From NCBI GenBank assembly GCA_040755835.1, contig JBFMAB010000072.1, positions 9,064 to 73,063 on the forward strand: a stretch of DNA of 64,000 nucleotides. The letters run 5' to 3'. This document shows, piece after piece, positions 51,583 to 61,240 of this stretch. The notes under the pieces are model-generated. The model was not told where the DNA came from. It worked only from the letters and a program-made list of their open reading frames with translations, and ran no database searches. Numbering within the stretch: the first letter of the stretch is position 1; each line of letters begins with the position of its first letter. Source of the stretch: JADLDB01 sp040755835 (GTDB taxonomy: Bacteria > Myxococcota > Myxococcia > Myxococcales > Myxococcaceae). The position numbers were made by a program, and so were the translations under genes.

Positions 51583-53256
51583 GTGTCCGTGCCGTACTTC
51601 ACACCCTTCGAGCCGCAGCCCTCCGCCGAGGAGCGGCCGCGGGTCCTCAACAGCCCTTTCGACGCCGACGAGCCGCCCCCGCTGGCGCGCCGTGCCGCCG
51701 AGGCGGTGATGGCGGGCCTCGCGTCGGGCGTCGTCGGGCCTGGCGTCCTCACCTCGGAGCTGTACGGCGCCGACGGCGGGAAGATGTTCGGCGTCCTCGT
51801 CGTCGCCGCGCCCGACGGCACCGTCGGTTGGCTCAAGTCCTTCTCCGGGCAGCTCGCCCGCAGGTGGGACATCGACGGCTGGGTGCCGCCGGTGTTTGAC
51901 CGGGCCGCGCGGGCCGTCGTCGAGCCACCGGGAGAGGCGGCGGTGAAGGCGCTCACCGCGCGCCTCATCGAGGCGCGTACGTCACCCGAGTTCCGCGACG
52001 TCGAGGCGCGGCTCGCGGCCCTCTCCAACCGTCACGACGAAGAGAAGGCGGCCCTGCGGGCCCGGCACGAGGCGAACCGCGCCCGCCGCCACGCCGAGCG
52101 CGCCCGCCTCGCAGCCCAAGGCCTCGCCGCGCCGCACCCGGCGTTTCACGCGCTCGACCAGCAGTCCAGAAGCGACGACGCCGAAGCGCGCCGCGAGAAG
52201 GCCCGCTGGCGCGCCGAGCGCGAGGCTGTCGAGGCCGAAAGGAGTCGCCTCGCGCGCCGCGTCAGCGCCCTCGAGCGGTTGCGGCGCCTCGTCTCGCAGG
52301 AGGTGTCCTGGAGGCTGTACGACACCTACCAGTTCGAGAATGCGCGCGGCCGGCACCTCTCGCTGCGGGCGCTCTTCGAGCCGCTCATCCCGTCGTCGGG
52401 CACGGGCGACTGCGCGGCGCCGAAGCTGCTCGTCCACGCCCTGCGCCAAGGCCTGGTGCCGCTCGCGCTGGCGGAGTTCTGGTGGGGCGCGCCACCGCCC
52501 GGCGGCGGCCGCGTCGAGGGCGCGTACTACCCGGCGTGCCGGGACAAGTGCGGGCCGCTGCTGCCCTTCCTCCTCGACGGCCTCGAGGTGGCGCCGTCGC
52601 GCCGCTACCGCCCACCGGACCTCCGGCACCACGAGCTGACGGTGGTGTACGAGGACGCGCACCTCGTGGTGCTGGTGAAACCGGTGGGCCTCTTGTCGGT
52701 GCCCGGCACCGACGCGACGGTGACGGACTCGGTGCTGGAGCGGCTCCGGGCGCGCTACCCCGCCGCCACGGGCCCCTTGCTGGTGCACCGCCTCGACGTG
52801 GAGACGTCGGGGCTGCTCATTGCGGCGAAGGACGCCGAGACGTTCACGGCGCTGCAGAAGCAGTTCCTGGAGCGCACGGTGGAGAAGGAGTACGTCGCGC
52901 TCCTCGACGGCGCGGTTTCGTCCCCGCGCGGCGTCATCGAGCTGCCCTTGCGCGTGGACTTCGAGCAGCGCCCGCGCCAGGTGGTGGACTTCGAGAACGG
53001 CAAGCCGGCGGTGACGCGCTTCGAGGTGCTGGGTACCGACGGGGCCCGCACGCGGGTGGCGTTCTTCCCCGAGACGGGCCGCACGCACCAGCTCCGCGTG
53101 CACGCCTCGCACCGGCAGGGCCTCGGCACGCCCATCGTGGGGGACCGGCTGTACGGGCGTCCCGAGCGGCGGTTGATGCTGCACGCGCAGGTGCTGCGGC
53201 TGACACACCCCGCGACGGGCGAGGCGGTGACGTTCCGCGCGCCGGCGCCGTTCTGA
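51583..53256 (+). CDS. RluA-family RNA pseudouridine synthase with long N-terminal extension
   Basis: 557 residues from the GTG at 51583. The C-terminal 220 residues are the catalytic domain: VVYEDAHLVVLVKPVGLLSV, then LVHRLDVETSGLLIAAK with catalytic Asp405, and GRTHQLRVHASH. The first 330 residues contain an alpha/beta segment and a coiled coil rich in Arg and Glu (RHDEEKAALRARHEANRARR), seen in a subgroup of large 23S rRNA-type pseudouridylate synthases. Which uridine is modified cannot be told. A TTGACA box lies at 51442-51447 without a convincing -10. Confidence 0.85.
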   Translation: MSVPYFTPFEPQPSAEERPRVLNSPFDADEPPPLARRAAEAVMAGLASGVVGPGVLTSELYGADGGKMFGVLVVAAPDGTVGWLKSFSGQLARRWDIDGWVPPVFDRAARAVVEPPGEAAVKALTARLIEARTSPEFRDVEARLAALSNRHDEEKAALRARHEANRARRHAERARLAAQGLAAPHPAFHALDQQSRSDDAEARREKARWRAEREAVEAERSRLARRVSALERLRRLVSQEVSWRLYDTYQFENARGRHLSLRALFEPLIPSSGTGDCAAPKLLVHALRQGLVPLALAEFWWGAPPPGGGRVEGAYYPACRDKCGPLLPFLLDGLEVAPSRRYRPPDLRHHELTVVYEDAHLVVLVKPVGLLSVPGTDATVTDSVLERLRARYPAATGPLLVHRLDVETSGLLIAAKDAETFTALQKQFLERTVEKEYVALLDGAVSSPRGVIELPLRVDFEQRPRQVVDFENGKPAVTRFEVLGTDGARTRVAFFPETGRTHQLRVHASHRQGLGTPIVGDRLYGRPERRLMLHAQVLRLTHPATGEAVTFRAPAPF

Positions 53257-53380
53257 CGGGAGCTGCTGCCCCGGGGAAGGTGGTGGCGGGCCCCTCGCAC
53301 GCCTGCAGTGGTCTCGACCAGCGCCTCGGCGCGGGCGCCGAGTGACCCGCCGACTCGGGCTGCGGCGCCTGTACTCAATG

Positions 53381-53501
53381 ATGACAGCGAGGGCGGGGGG
53401 ACGGGTTTCGCTGATTGGTGCGTACTTGACGAAATTCGGGCCCCGGAGTCGTCAAGTGCCTGACGATCGCCGGAGACCGTCACCCCGGGTCTCGCTGTCA
53501 T
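53381..53501. repeat. Nested inverted repeats
   Basis: Outer arms ATGACAGCGAG (53381-53391) and CTCGCTGTCAT (53491-53501) are perfect complements. Inside lie ACTTGACGA (53424-53432) and TCGTCAAGT (53449-53457), also perfect and extendable to 11 bases with one mismatch. Together they would fold into a branched RNA or a cruciform. Local GC content is lower than in the neighbouring genes. Confidence 0.7.
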
Positions 53502-53521
53502 CCATGAGGACAGCCTGTGAT

Positions 53522-53815
53522 TCACCGTGCGGATCCTCCGCGCGAGGTCGAGGGCTGGTGGTGCTCGGCGAGGCTCGCGCGACGTCCGCCACGGCCCACG
53601 CTTCGAGCCGCTGCGTCCGCGTCGCACCCGCCGCGCGCGCAGGCGCATGCCCTTGAGCATCTCCTCCACCGCGTGCACGTGCGAGCGGCGCTCCCGGGCG
53701 GCGCGGCGGTCACCCACAGCTCCTTGCCGCAGCCCGCGCACGCGACGCGGCGCACGCGTGGCTTGACGGGAACCTCGACGGCAGCGCGGCAGTGCGGACA
53801 GGCGCCCTGGGGCAT
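53522..53815 (-). CDS. Doubtful zinc-ribbon protein, possibly frameshifted
   Basis: 97 residues. The N-terminus MPQGACPHCRAAVEVPVKPR and VACAGCGKELWV gives two CxxC knuckles (C6/C9 and C26/C29) as in small zinc-ribbon domains. After residue 40 the frame becomes Arg/Cys-rich and unconvincing, while the next frame reads RERRSHVHAVEEMLKGMRLR, more protein-like; a frameshift at about 53690 is possible. No ribosome binding site is visible. Confidence 0.3.
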   Translation of the reverse strand: MPQGACPHCRAAVEVPVKPRVRRVACAGCGKELWVTAAPPGSAARTCTRWRRCSRACACARGGCDADAAARSVGRGGRRASLAEHHQPSTSRGGSAR

Positions 53816-53938
53816 CGGCGACGGGACACACCAGCGTGCCACACCCGACGGCGCGCCGAAGCCGCCCGCACGAATTGTTCCGTGGCCTGGCGTTGGGAAA
53901 GCTGCGACCCTCTCCCCTCTCACACGGAGCGACTCCCC

Positions 53939-54559
53939 ATGAAAAGGTATGCCCTCCTCGCCGCGGCGCTGCTGGCCGCCCCCGTCCTCGCCGCCGACGT
54001 CGGCCAGGTCCTCAAGGACGTCGAGCTGCGTGACGGCACCACCGACAAGCCGATCGGGCTGCCGGGCTTCGGCTCGAAGGTGCTCGCAATCTTCTACGCC
54101 GACGCCGACGTCGCCGACATGAACGACCCGCTCGCCGACGCGCTCATGGCGGCGAACCTGGACCTCAAGCGCTACGCCGGCATCGGCGTGGCGAACCTGG
54201 CCGACTCGAAGGCGCCGAACTTCATCATCAAGTCCGTCGTCCGCGGGAAGATCGAGAAGTACAAGTCCACCATCCTCAACGATCCGGACCGCCTGCTGGC
54301 GAAGGCCTGGGGCCTCGGCGACTGCAACAACACCTCCGTCGTCGTCATCGTCGGCAAGGACAAGAAGGTGGCGCACGTGCAGCGCGGGGAGATCCGCGGC
54401 AAGGACATCGAGGCCATCGTGGCGCTGGTGAAGAAGCTGATGGCGATGCCCGGCCCCGGCGAGGCGCCGCCCCCGCAGCCCGCCCCACCCGCGGATGACG
54501 CGCCTGCGGCCGAGCCCGCCGCGCCGGCCGAGCCCACCCCTGCGCCCGCGACGCCATGA
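53939..54559 (+). CDS. Exported thioredoxin-like protein (YtfJ-like)
   Basis: 206 residues. MKRYALLAAALLAAPVLAAD is a signal peptide. The mature part has a thioredoxin-type layout (KVLAIFYADADVADMNDPLA, GIGVANLADSKAPNFIIKSV, NNTSVVVIVGKDKKVAHVQR) without a CxxC pair, so no disulfide exchange is expected; YtfJ-family proteins look like this. The tail is Pro/Ala-rich. Its stop overlaps the ATG of the aminotransferase fragment. Confidence 0.65.
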   Translation: MKRYALLAAALLAAPVLAADVGQVLKDVELRDGTTDKPIGLPGFGSKVLAIFYADADVADMNDPLADALMAANLDLKRYAGIGVANLADSKAPNFIIKSVVRGKIEKYKSTILNDPDRLLAKAWGLGDCNNTSVVVIVGKDKKVAHVQRGEIRGKDIEAIVALVKKLMAMPGPGEAPPPQPAPPADDAPAAEPAAPAEPTPAPATP

Positions 54560-54996
54560 CCGATCGCTCGCTGTTGATGATCCCCGGGCCCATCGAGCTC
54601 GAGCCCGCGGTCTCGCAGGCGATGGGGGAGCGGCAGCGCGGCCACCTCGACCCGCGCTTCACGCAGAGCTTCTCGCGGAGCTTGAAGCGCCTGCGCGAGG
54701 TCTTCCTGGCGCCCACCGCGCAGCCGTTCGTCGTCGCGGGCAGCGGCACGCTGGCGATGGAGCTCGCCGTCGCCAACCTCGTCGAGCCGGGCGACGCCGC
54801 GCTGGTGGTGAACACCGGCTACTTCTCCGACCGCATGGCGCTGCTCCTCGAGCGCTATGGCGCGCAGGTGACGCACGTGCGCGCCATGCCCGGCCACGCG
54901 CCTGCCCCCGACGAGGTGGAGCGCGCGACGCCGGCAGCTGCGAGAGGCCCAGCGCCGGACAGGACTTCATGGCGACGCCGTCCATCGCCGCGGTGA
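54556..54996 (+). pseudogene. Class V aminotransferase, truncated after about 123 residues
   Basis: The ATG overlaps the previous gene as ATGA. Residues 1-123 are the N-terminus of an alanine-glyoxylate/serine-pyruvate type aminotransferase: LLMIPGPIELEPAVSQAMGE, HLDPRFTQSFSRSLKRLREV, VVAGSGTLAMELAVANLVEP, VNTGYFSDRMALLLERYGAQ. After DEVERA at about 54925 the protein stops resembling the family; the following residues are an Arg/Pro-rich out-of-frame reading of the next gene. The PLP lysine and some 250 residues are missing. Either a real deletion fused two genes or the sequence was misjoined here. Confidence 0.8.
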
Positions 54997-56210
54997 CGCC
55001 GCGCAAGCTGGCGGTGGGCCTCACCGCCGAGGTGCAGGTGTCGGGCTTCGCCACCTCGTGGACGCAGGACGTGGTGGTGTCCTTCGGCGCCGACGTGGTG
55101 GTGAAGGCGGTGCGCGTCACCGGGCCGACTTCCCTCGTCGCGACCATCAGCGTGCCGCGCGACGCGCTGGTGGGCCCGCGCACGGTGTCGGTGCAGCAGG
55201 GCACCACGCAGGTGACATATCCCGCGTTCGAGGTGGGCAACTACGCGGACCTCACCATCGAGGGCTTCGGCAAGCAGGGCGGCCTGCTCAAGGCGCGGGT
55301 GACGGTGAACGACCCGAACTTCGTCTTCTCCAATCCCAGCTACCTCGGCCCCGGCGCGCGCGTGCGCGAGTCGCGCCTCGACGTGCTGCCCAGCGACGGC
55401 ATCAACGTGGTGTCGGTGTCCGTCATGGCGCGCACCTTCGAGGTGCTGCTGGGCGTCGACGTCGCCGCGCCGGTGGGGCCGCGCAGCATCCTCCTGCAGC
55501 AGAACCCGAACGAAGGCGACGAGGTGAACTTCGCCTTCCCCAACGCCTTCCAGGTAACCGCGCGCACGCCGGTCACCATCCCCTCGCTGCCGGCGACCGT
55601 CACCTTCGGCGAGCCCTTCGACAGCGTCATCTTCTCGGTGCCCACCAACATGCCGCTGCCCGACGGCGCCATCCTGCTCTCCACCGCCGGCGCCGGGCGC
55701 CCGCTGACCGGTTACCTGCCCGCGTATGGTGAGTGGACGCCGTACGACGCGACGGTGGGGCGCGTCATCGCGCCCGCCGACAGCCCGATGAATGGCTACG
55801 TGGTGGTGTTCGACGACTCCGGCGTGGGCGGCACGGCCAGCCTCGCGTACCTCGCGCCCGAGACGAAGGTGGAGAGCGAGCCCAACGACGACGTCTCGAC
55901 GGCGACGGACCTGGGCGCGACCTTCCCCGTGCGGGTCACCGGCGCCATCGCGACGACGATGCCCAGCGGCATGCCGGACGTGGACGTCTTCAAGGTGTCC
56001 CTGCCCGCCGCGGCGGCCGGCCAGCGCCTGCTGGTGCTGCTGCGCGAGCGCACCACCGGCTTCTACGCAGACGTGCGCGTCAGGCAGTTCGGCACCACCG
56101 TCGGCTGGGGCGCCGGCTTCACCGAGCCGCTGCTGCCGGGCGACGTCTCCCTGACGGTGCAGAGCTCAGGCACCTTCGGCGACTACGACCTGGTGCTGCT
56201 CATCCCGTGA
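54969..56210 (+). CDS. Surface protein with TIG-like and pre-peptidase domains, 5' end probably lost
   Basis: 414 residues from the ATG at 54969; the frame is open further upstream (SCERPSAGQDFMATPSI) but no signal peptide is present. Two or three TIG/IPT-type immunoglobulin folds lead (PSIAAVTPRKLAVGLTAEVQ; TVSVQQGTTQVTYPAFEVGN), and the C-terminus is a PPC domain (VESEPNDDVSTATDLGATFP to FGDYDLVLLIP). Such proteins are exported, so the lack of a leader and the aminotransferase fragment just upstream indicate that its start was removed at the junction near 54925-54950. Confidence 0.65.
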   Translation: MATPSIAAVTPRKLAVGLTAEVQVSGFATSWTQDVVVSFGADVVVKAVRVTGPTSLVATISVPRDALVGPRTVSVQQGTTQVTYPAFEVGNYADLTIEGFGKQGGLLKARVTVNDPNFVFSNPSYLGPGARVRESRLDVLPSDGINVVSVSVMARTFEVLLGVDVAAPVGPRSILLQQNPNEGDEVNFAFPNAFQVTARTPVTIPSLPATVTFGEPFDSVIFSVPTNMPLPDGAILLSTAGAGRPLTGYLPAYGEWTPYDATVGRVIAPADSPMNGYVVVFDDSGVGGTASLAYLAPETKVESEPNDDVSTATDLGATFPVRVTGAIATTMPSGMPDVDVFKVSLPAAAAGQRLLVLLRERTTGFYADVRVRQFGTTVGWGAGFTEPLLPGDVSLTVQSSGTFGDYDLVLLIP

Positions 56211-56384
56211 CGCGTCGGGCGGCTCACCGCGCACGAGGACTTGCGCGACCTGTCGGGTGCAGCCCCAGGTCGGGCTGCGATCGATCGCGGGCGGACGGGC
56301 TGCACCGGCCGGCCGGCGGCAGTCCATCGACCTGGAGTGCCGGCTGCTTCCTGACGCGAGTGCCCGAAGAGTAGCCTCGCGGCC

Positions 56385-56783
56385 ATGCACCCGCTCGTGG
56401 CGCCGCTGGTGGTGTCGCTGGCTCTCGGGCAGGCCACCTCGCCGGCGGCGGAGGCGGTCGCGCCGAGCGCGGTGCGCTCGCGCGCGCTGGCGCCGGCCGT
56501 CCTCGGCGGGGTCACCCTCGCCACGGGCGCGACCTTCCTCATCATCGGTGAGGTGCAGTGGGCCAGGGCGGGCTCGCTGCCCACGCGAGAAGCGGTGGAC
56601 GCCGCGCGCGGCAACGCCACGTCGAACGTGGTGGGCGGCGTAGCGCTGCTGGGCTTCGGGGCGCTGACGGCCGGGCTCGCGGCCATTCTCCTCTTCTGGG
56701 TGCCGACGCCGCCGGGGACGCAGGTCGCGCTGTCGCCGCTGCAGGGCGGCGGGCTCGTCTCGCTGGGCCTGAGGCTGCCGTGA
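56385..56783 (+). CDS. Small membrane protein of unknown function
   Basis: 132 residues. A signal-like N-terminus (HPLVAPLVVSLALGQA) and two membrane helices (PAVLGGVTLATGATFLIIGE; GGVALLGFGALTAGLAAILL) with a C-terminal beta motif (QVALSPLQGGGLVSLGLRLP). The last piece resembles the closing strand of outer-membrane proteins of myxobacteria. GTGA overlap with the DUF3943 gene suggests joint function. Confidence 0.6.
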   Translation: MHPLVAPLVVSLALGQATSPAAEAVAPSAVRSRALAPAVLGGVTLATGATFLIIGEVQWARAGSLPTREAVDAARGNATSNVVGGVALLGFGALTAGLAAILLFWVPTPPGTQVALSPLQGGGLVSLGLRLP

Positions 56784-58432
56784 GGGCGACCGCGCGTGTG
56801 CTGAGCGCCGCGCTGTGCCTGCTCGGCGCGGCGACGTGGGCCGCGCTGCCGGACGACGCACCGCGCGCGTCGGACGACGCCGCCGCGGAGCGCCCGCCCG
56901 CCCGGGCACCCGCCGCCGACGGCCTGGCGACCCCCGACGCGCCCGTCGCGAATGCGACTCCCGCCGACGCAGCCGTCGAGCCGGCCCCGGCGCTCACGCC
57001 GCGCGACCTGAAGCTGGACTCGCCGGGCCTGCCCGAGCCGGGCCACGCCACCTTCGAGAACCGGCCCGTTCGGACGGACTACCTCATCCCCGCGCTCGAG
57101 TCGGAGGCGCTGCACCTGGGCTTCCTCGCCTTCTCGAACCTCGTCACGCGGCAGAGCTTCGCCCTGGTGTCCTTCGACTCCATCAAGAGCCACTTCGACG
57201 GGCGCCGGCCGTGGACCTTCGACGTCGACTACTTCATCACCAACCAGTTCGGGCACCCCTACCAGGGCGCGCTGGCCTTCACCGCGGCGCGCTCGGCGGG
57301 CGTGCCATTCTGGCTGGCGTGCCTCTACCCGCTGCTCGCCAGCATGACCTGGGAGCTGTTCTACGAGGTGGACGCGCCTTCGGTGAACGATCAGATCACC
57401 ACCACCTTCGGCGGCATCTTCCTCGGCGAGGTGCTGCACCGCGCGGCGCTGCTGGTGCTGACGGACACGGCCGGCCGCGCGCCGTCGTGGGGTCGCAAGG
57501 TGGGCGCCTTTCTGCTGTCGCCGATGGGCACGGTGAACCGGTGGATGTCGAACGACGAGCTGTGGGCCGGCGACGTCGACGACCACCCGCCGTACTTCGC
57601 GCAGCTGGCCGCGGGCGCGAACCTCGGCGCCGCGCTGCGGGACCCGGTGACGCGCCGGCCGTACATGACGGCGAACGCGCAGCTCAACCTGCAGGGCCGG
57701 CTCACCTATGGCATCCCCGGCGACCCGGACTTTCGCTACCGCCACCCGTTCTCCCACTTCGACCTCGACTTCAACCTGTCGCTGGGCGGCGGTGAGGGCG
57801 CGTCGTCGGGCTCGTACTTCAGCCGCGGCCTGCTGCTCGGCACCCACTTCGGCAACGTCCGCACGGCGGTGCGCGGCCTGTGGGGCCTGTTCGGGCAGTA
57901 CGACTACTCGGGCGCGTCGCTGGTGCGCGTTTCGACGGTGGGCGTGGGCATCGGCGCGTCGCTGCAGGCGCGGCTGTCCGAGAACAACTTCCTGCAGGCG
58001 ACCGGCCTCTTCGGCGGCGTGCCGTTCGCCACCGCCGGGAGCCTCGGCCTCGACGAGGAGTTGTACCGCGACTACCACATCGGGCCGGGCGCGCAGGCCG
58101 CGCTGGAGCTCCGCCTCATCAACCGGAACGTCGGCTGGCTGCGCATCGTCGCGCGCAACTGGTTCGTCGTCGGCGCGTACACCCCGCCGTCCGGTTGGGA
58201 GAGCATCACGTACCTCACCATCGGCCCGATGGTGCGGCTGCTCGGTCCGGTGGGCCTCGGCGCCGACGTGGTGCTGGCGCTGCGCCGCTCCGAGTTCCAG
58301 GACCACACCTTCGACCGCAGCGTCACCGGCTACACCGCGCGCGTCACGCTGGCGTGGCTGTCCGACTGGAACTTCGGCGTGGTCGACCCGGCGCCGGGGC
58401 CCCTGGCGGTGCCGTCCCGTGACCATCGGTGA
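56780..58432 (+). CDS. DUF3943 family outer-membrane-type protein
   Basis: 550 residues from a GTG overlapping the previous stop. Signal peptide (RATARVLSAALCLLGAATWA), a Pro/Ala-rich segment, then the DUF3943 domain (WTFDVDYFITNQFGHPYQGA; YPLLASMTWELFYEVDAPSV; NDQITTTFGGIFLGEVLHRA) and a C-terminal beta-barrel-like half (QLNLQGRLTYGIPGDPDFRY; VTGYTARVTLAWLSDWNFGV). The function of the family is not known to me; it is thought to be a periplasmic or outer-membrane protein. Confidence 0.75.
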   Translation: MRATARVLSAALCLLGAATWAALPDDAPRASDDAAAERPPARAPAADGLATPDAPVANATPADAAVEPAPALTPRDLKLDSPGLPEPGHATFENRPVRTDYLIPALESEALHLGFLAFSNLVTRQSFALVSFDSIKSHFDGRRPWTFDVDYFITNQFGHPYQGALAFTAARSAGVPFWLACLYPLLASMTWELFYEVDAPSVNDQITTTFGGIFLGEVLHRAALLVLTDTAGRAPSWGRKVGAFLLSPMGTVNRWMSNDELWAGDVDDHPPYFAQLAAGANLGAALRDPVTRRPYMTANAQLNLQGRLTYGIPGDPDFRYRHPFSHFDLDFNLSLGGGEGASSGSYFSRGLLLGTHFGNVRTAVRGLWGLFGQYDYSGASLVRVSTVGVGIGASLQARLSENNFLQATGLFGGVPFATAGSLGLDEELYRDYHIGPGAQAALELRLINRNVGWLRIVARNWFVVGAYTPPSGWESITYLTIGPMVRLLGPVGLGADVVLALRRSEFQDHTFDRSVTGYTARVTLAWLSDWNFGVVDPAPGPLAVPSRDHR

Positions 58433-58456
58433 GGCAGCCGCGAGGCGCCGCGCTCC

Positions 58457-59361
58457 TCAGCGGCCCTTCACGTAGCCGTAGCCGAAGCGGCCCTTCACGC
58501 AGAGGTGGCCGGCGGTGACGCTGTTGTCCGACGGCGAGGTGACGCGGACGATTTCGTTGTCCTGCACGCGCAAGGACAGGGTGCAGCCGACGCCGCAGTA
58601 CGGGCAGATGGTGTCGGTCACCTTCTGTTTCGACTCGTCCCACCTGCCGTCCGCGCGCAGCTCGTGCTCGCGGGTGAACATGAGCGCGCCGGTGGGGCAC
58701 ACGCCGATGCAGTTGCCGCAGAAGACGCAAGCCGACTGGTCGAGCGGCAGGTCATGCTCCGTCGAGATGCGCGCGTCGAAGCCGCGGCCCGCCACGGCGA
58801 TGGCGAAGGTGTTCTGCGCGTCGGTGCCGCAGGCCTCCACGCACTTGTAGCAGAGCATGCACTTCTCGTAGTCGCGCACGAAGAGGGGGTTGTCGTGCTT
58901 CACCGGCTGGCCCACCGTCGCCGCGTGCGCGCCGTCGCCGGCCCGGTGGTGGCCCGCGTGGCTCGCGTCGCGCGCGCCGGCCGGGGCGGGCTTCGCCTTC
59001 TCGCCGAAGCGCTCGGGCTTCGCGTCGTACCGCTTCACCAGCGCCTGGAAGTCCTTCGACAAGGACATGTCCACGCTGGAGCCGAGCAGCTCCAACACCA
59101 GCTTGCGCGAGAGCTGCACGCGCGGGCTGTCCGTCTGCACCACCTGTCCCGCCTCGGCCTTGCGGCTGCACGACGGCACCAGCGTGCGGGCGCCCTCCAC
59201 CTCGACGACGCAGATGCGGCATACGTTGACGGGAGTGAGGTTCTCCGCCCAGCAGAAGGTGGGCACGTCCTTCCCGGCCTGGCGGCAGGCGTCGAGCAGC
59301 GTGGCCCCTTCCGGCACCTGCACCTTCTGGCCGTCGACGGTGAGCTCCAGCGTGCGCGTCG

Positions 59362-59365
<4 letters not shown>
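58457..59365 (-). CDS. Formate dehydrogenase alpha subunit, N-terminal iron-sulfur half as separate gene
   Basis: 302 residues. A plant-type 2Fe-2S domain comes first (C38, C49, C52, C66). The usual His-Cys3 4Fe-4S segment that follows in NuoG/FdsA is absent, replaced by a His/Ala-rich linker. Two ferredoxin clusters follow (C169, C172, C175, C179; C213, C216, C219, C223). The last part, from C254 (CPYCGVGC) to C289 (LCVKGRFGYGYVKGR), is the 4Fe-4S domain that in intact FdhA proteins leads straight into the molybdopterin domain. Here the protein stops at that point and the rest is the gene at 61241. ATGA overlap with the NuoEF gene. It resembles HoxU plus an extra cluster. Confidence 0.88.
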
Positions 59366-61188
<1,823 letters not shown>

Positions 61189-61210
61189 TTCGTGCTTCCC
61201 CTCTCCCTGC

Positions 61211-61235
61211 CCCCTCTCCCCGCGGGGGAGAGGGG
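61211..61235. repeat. GC-rich palindrome between fdh genes
   Basis: CCCCTCTCCCC (61211-61221) and GGGGAGAGGGG (61225-61235) pair perfectly around GCG. The pyrimidine-rich style is that of short dispersed REP-like palindromes in GC-rich genomes. It lies between the catalytic and diaphorase genes, 6 bases past the fdh catalytic stop on the minus strand. Confidence 0.6.
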
Positions 61236-61240
61236 AACGC

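Larger units (their letters stand above)
53257..53938. other. Long intergenic stretch with nested inverted repeats
   Basis: 682 bases. The first half contains the nested inverted repeats at 53381-53501. The second half holds a doubtful minus-strand zinc-ribbon frame (53522-53815) and the leader of the thioredoxin-like gene. The frames on the plus strand are Arg-rich shadows. Confidence 0.5.
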
